This document shows positions 63,700 to 64,000 of a stretch of 64,000 bases of DNA, piece after piece. Positions within the stretch are counted from its first letter, which is position 1; every line of letters starts with the position of its first letter. Position numbers and translations under genes: made by a program. Location of the stretch: NCBI RefSeq assembly GCF_000069945.1, contig NC_010545.1, forward strand, positions 434,001-498,000, in the 5' to 3' direction. The notes under the pieces are model-generated. The model did not search any database. It was not told the DNA's origin and worked only from the letters and a program-made list of their open reading frames with translations. Source of the stretch: Corynebacterium urealyticum DSM 7109 (GTDB taxonomy: Bacteria > Actinomycetota > Actinomycetes > Mycobacteriales > Mycobacteriaceae).

Positions 63700-64000
63700 C
63701 GGATCTCCTCAATATCGGTTCGCTGGGACAGGTCGGCGTAGAACTTCTCGATCGCTGCCTCACCGGCGGCGTCCTGAGCGGTCACGCGCACGGTCAGGCG
63801 GCCGAAGGAGTGGTTCTGCAGGGTGGTGACCCCGCCGTGGACGATGTTCACGCTCACATCCGCGGCCGAGAGCTCGGAGACGGCGTCGAAGAAGCCCACA
63901 CCCTGGTTCATCGTGATGGTGAACAGGCGGCCGTCGCCGGCCTGCAGGGCGTCCGCTTCCACGTTGTCCGGGGTGTTGCGCAGGGAGGTAGCCACGAAGT
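63696..64000 (-). CDS. metN: Methionine ABC transporter ATPase MetN, C-terminal part
   Basis: Only the C-terminal 100 or so codons are in the window. They form the NIL (ACT-like) regulatory domain of MetN: VGFFDAVSELSAADVSVNIVHGGVTTLQNHSFGRLTVRV. This domain binds methionine and inhibits transport in E. coli MetN. The frame remains open to the window edge, and metI overlaps its stop, which supports the assignment. Confidence 0.85.
   Translation of the reverse strand, partial: FVATSLRNTPDNVEADALQAGDGRLFTITMNQGVGFFDAVSELSAADVSVNIVHGGVTTLQNHSFGRLTVRVTAQDAAGEAAIEKFYADLSQRTDIEEIR

Overview
The window is a 64 kb piece of a high-GC actinobacterial chromosome, most probably Corynebacterium. Gene order follows the mycobacterial/corynebacterial stretch (M. 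tuberculosis Rv3394c to about Rv3462c, recalled from memory): S8-L6-L18-S5-L30-L15-secY-adk-map-infA-S13-S11-S4-rpoA-L17-truA, an ESX-4 type VII secretion locus, rplM-rpsI, glmM, glmS, nnrD, alr, tsaE/tsaB/rimI/tsaD, groES-groEL1, guaB, guaB3, guaA and imuA'-imuB. Supporting marks are GTG and TTG starts, G-rich ribosome binding sites, several apparently leaderless starts, a CIRCE element, a GAAC-N4-GTTC SOS box and a DtxR-like box. I saw no rRNA, tRNA, CRISPR array, transposase or prophage.

Layout. 1-10.7 kb: ribosomal protein, secretion and RNA polymerase genes in three transcription blocks. 10.8-24.5 kb: the ESX-4 locus (eccE-like candidate, eccB, mycP, eccD, eccC, an Rv3446c-like gene, esxU, esxT). 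Between the Rv3446c-like gene and esxU lie a 2H phosphoesterase, a membrane-anchored protein, a DNA methyltransferase and a block of repeats. 25-28 kb: rplM-rpsI, then a TPP riboswitch controlling a ThiD-TenA fusion. 28-31.5 kb: glmM and three genes resembling the T7SS-associated Rv3440c/Rv3439c pair; their promoter is nearly identical to that of esxU-esxT. 31.5-36 kb: accessory genes, namely alkB, a TipA-like MerR regulator, a three-gene XRE / ImmA-IrrE metalloprotease / PIN-like cassette, and an alpha/beta hydrolase fold protein. 36-46 kb: glmS, nnrD, alr, tsaE, a single gene joining TsaB, RimI and TsaD, and groES-groEL1. 46.2-47.2 kb: a repeat cluster of palindromes and 41-bp minisatellites where relatives carry whiB and sigD genes. 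47.2-55.6 kb: a DUF5319 gene, guaB, guaB3, a siderophore/metal-type ABC transporter and guaA. 55.7-64 kb: a membrane protein, the SOS mutasome imuA'-imuB, a secreted protein, a sucrase/ferredoxin-like protein, azlCD and the start of a metNI transporter.

Most notable are: (i) the TsaB-RimI-TsaD triple fusion; (ii) the XRE-ImmA/IrrE-PIN cassette, a candidate toxin-antitoxin or defence module; (iii) a 58-bp palindrome family present four times and tied to 20/40/41-bp tandem arrays; (iv) a shared ECF-type promoter linking esxUT with a second T7SS-associated operon; (v) three genes whose 5' ends are each broken by one extra base in an A/T homopolymer (nnrD, the DUF5319 gene and the membrane protein at 55.8 kb), which points to sequencing error, slippage or contingency loci.
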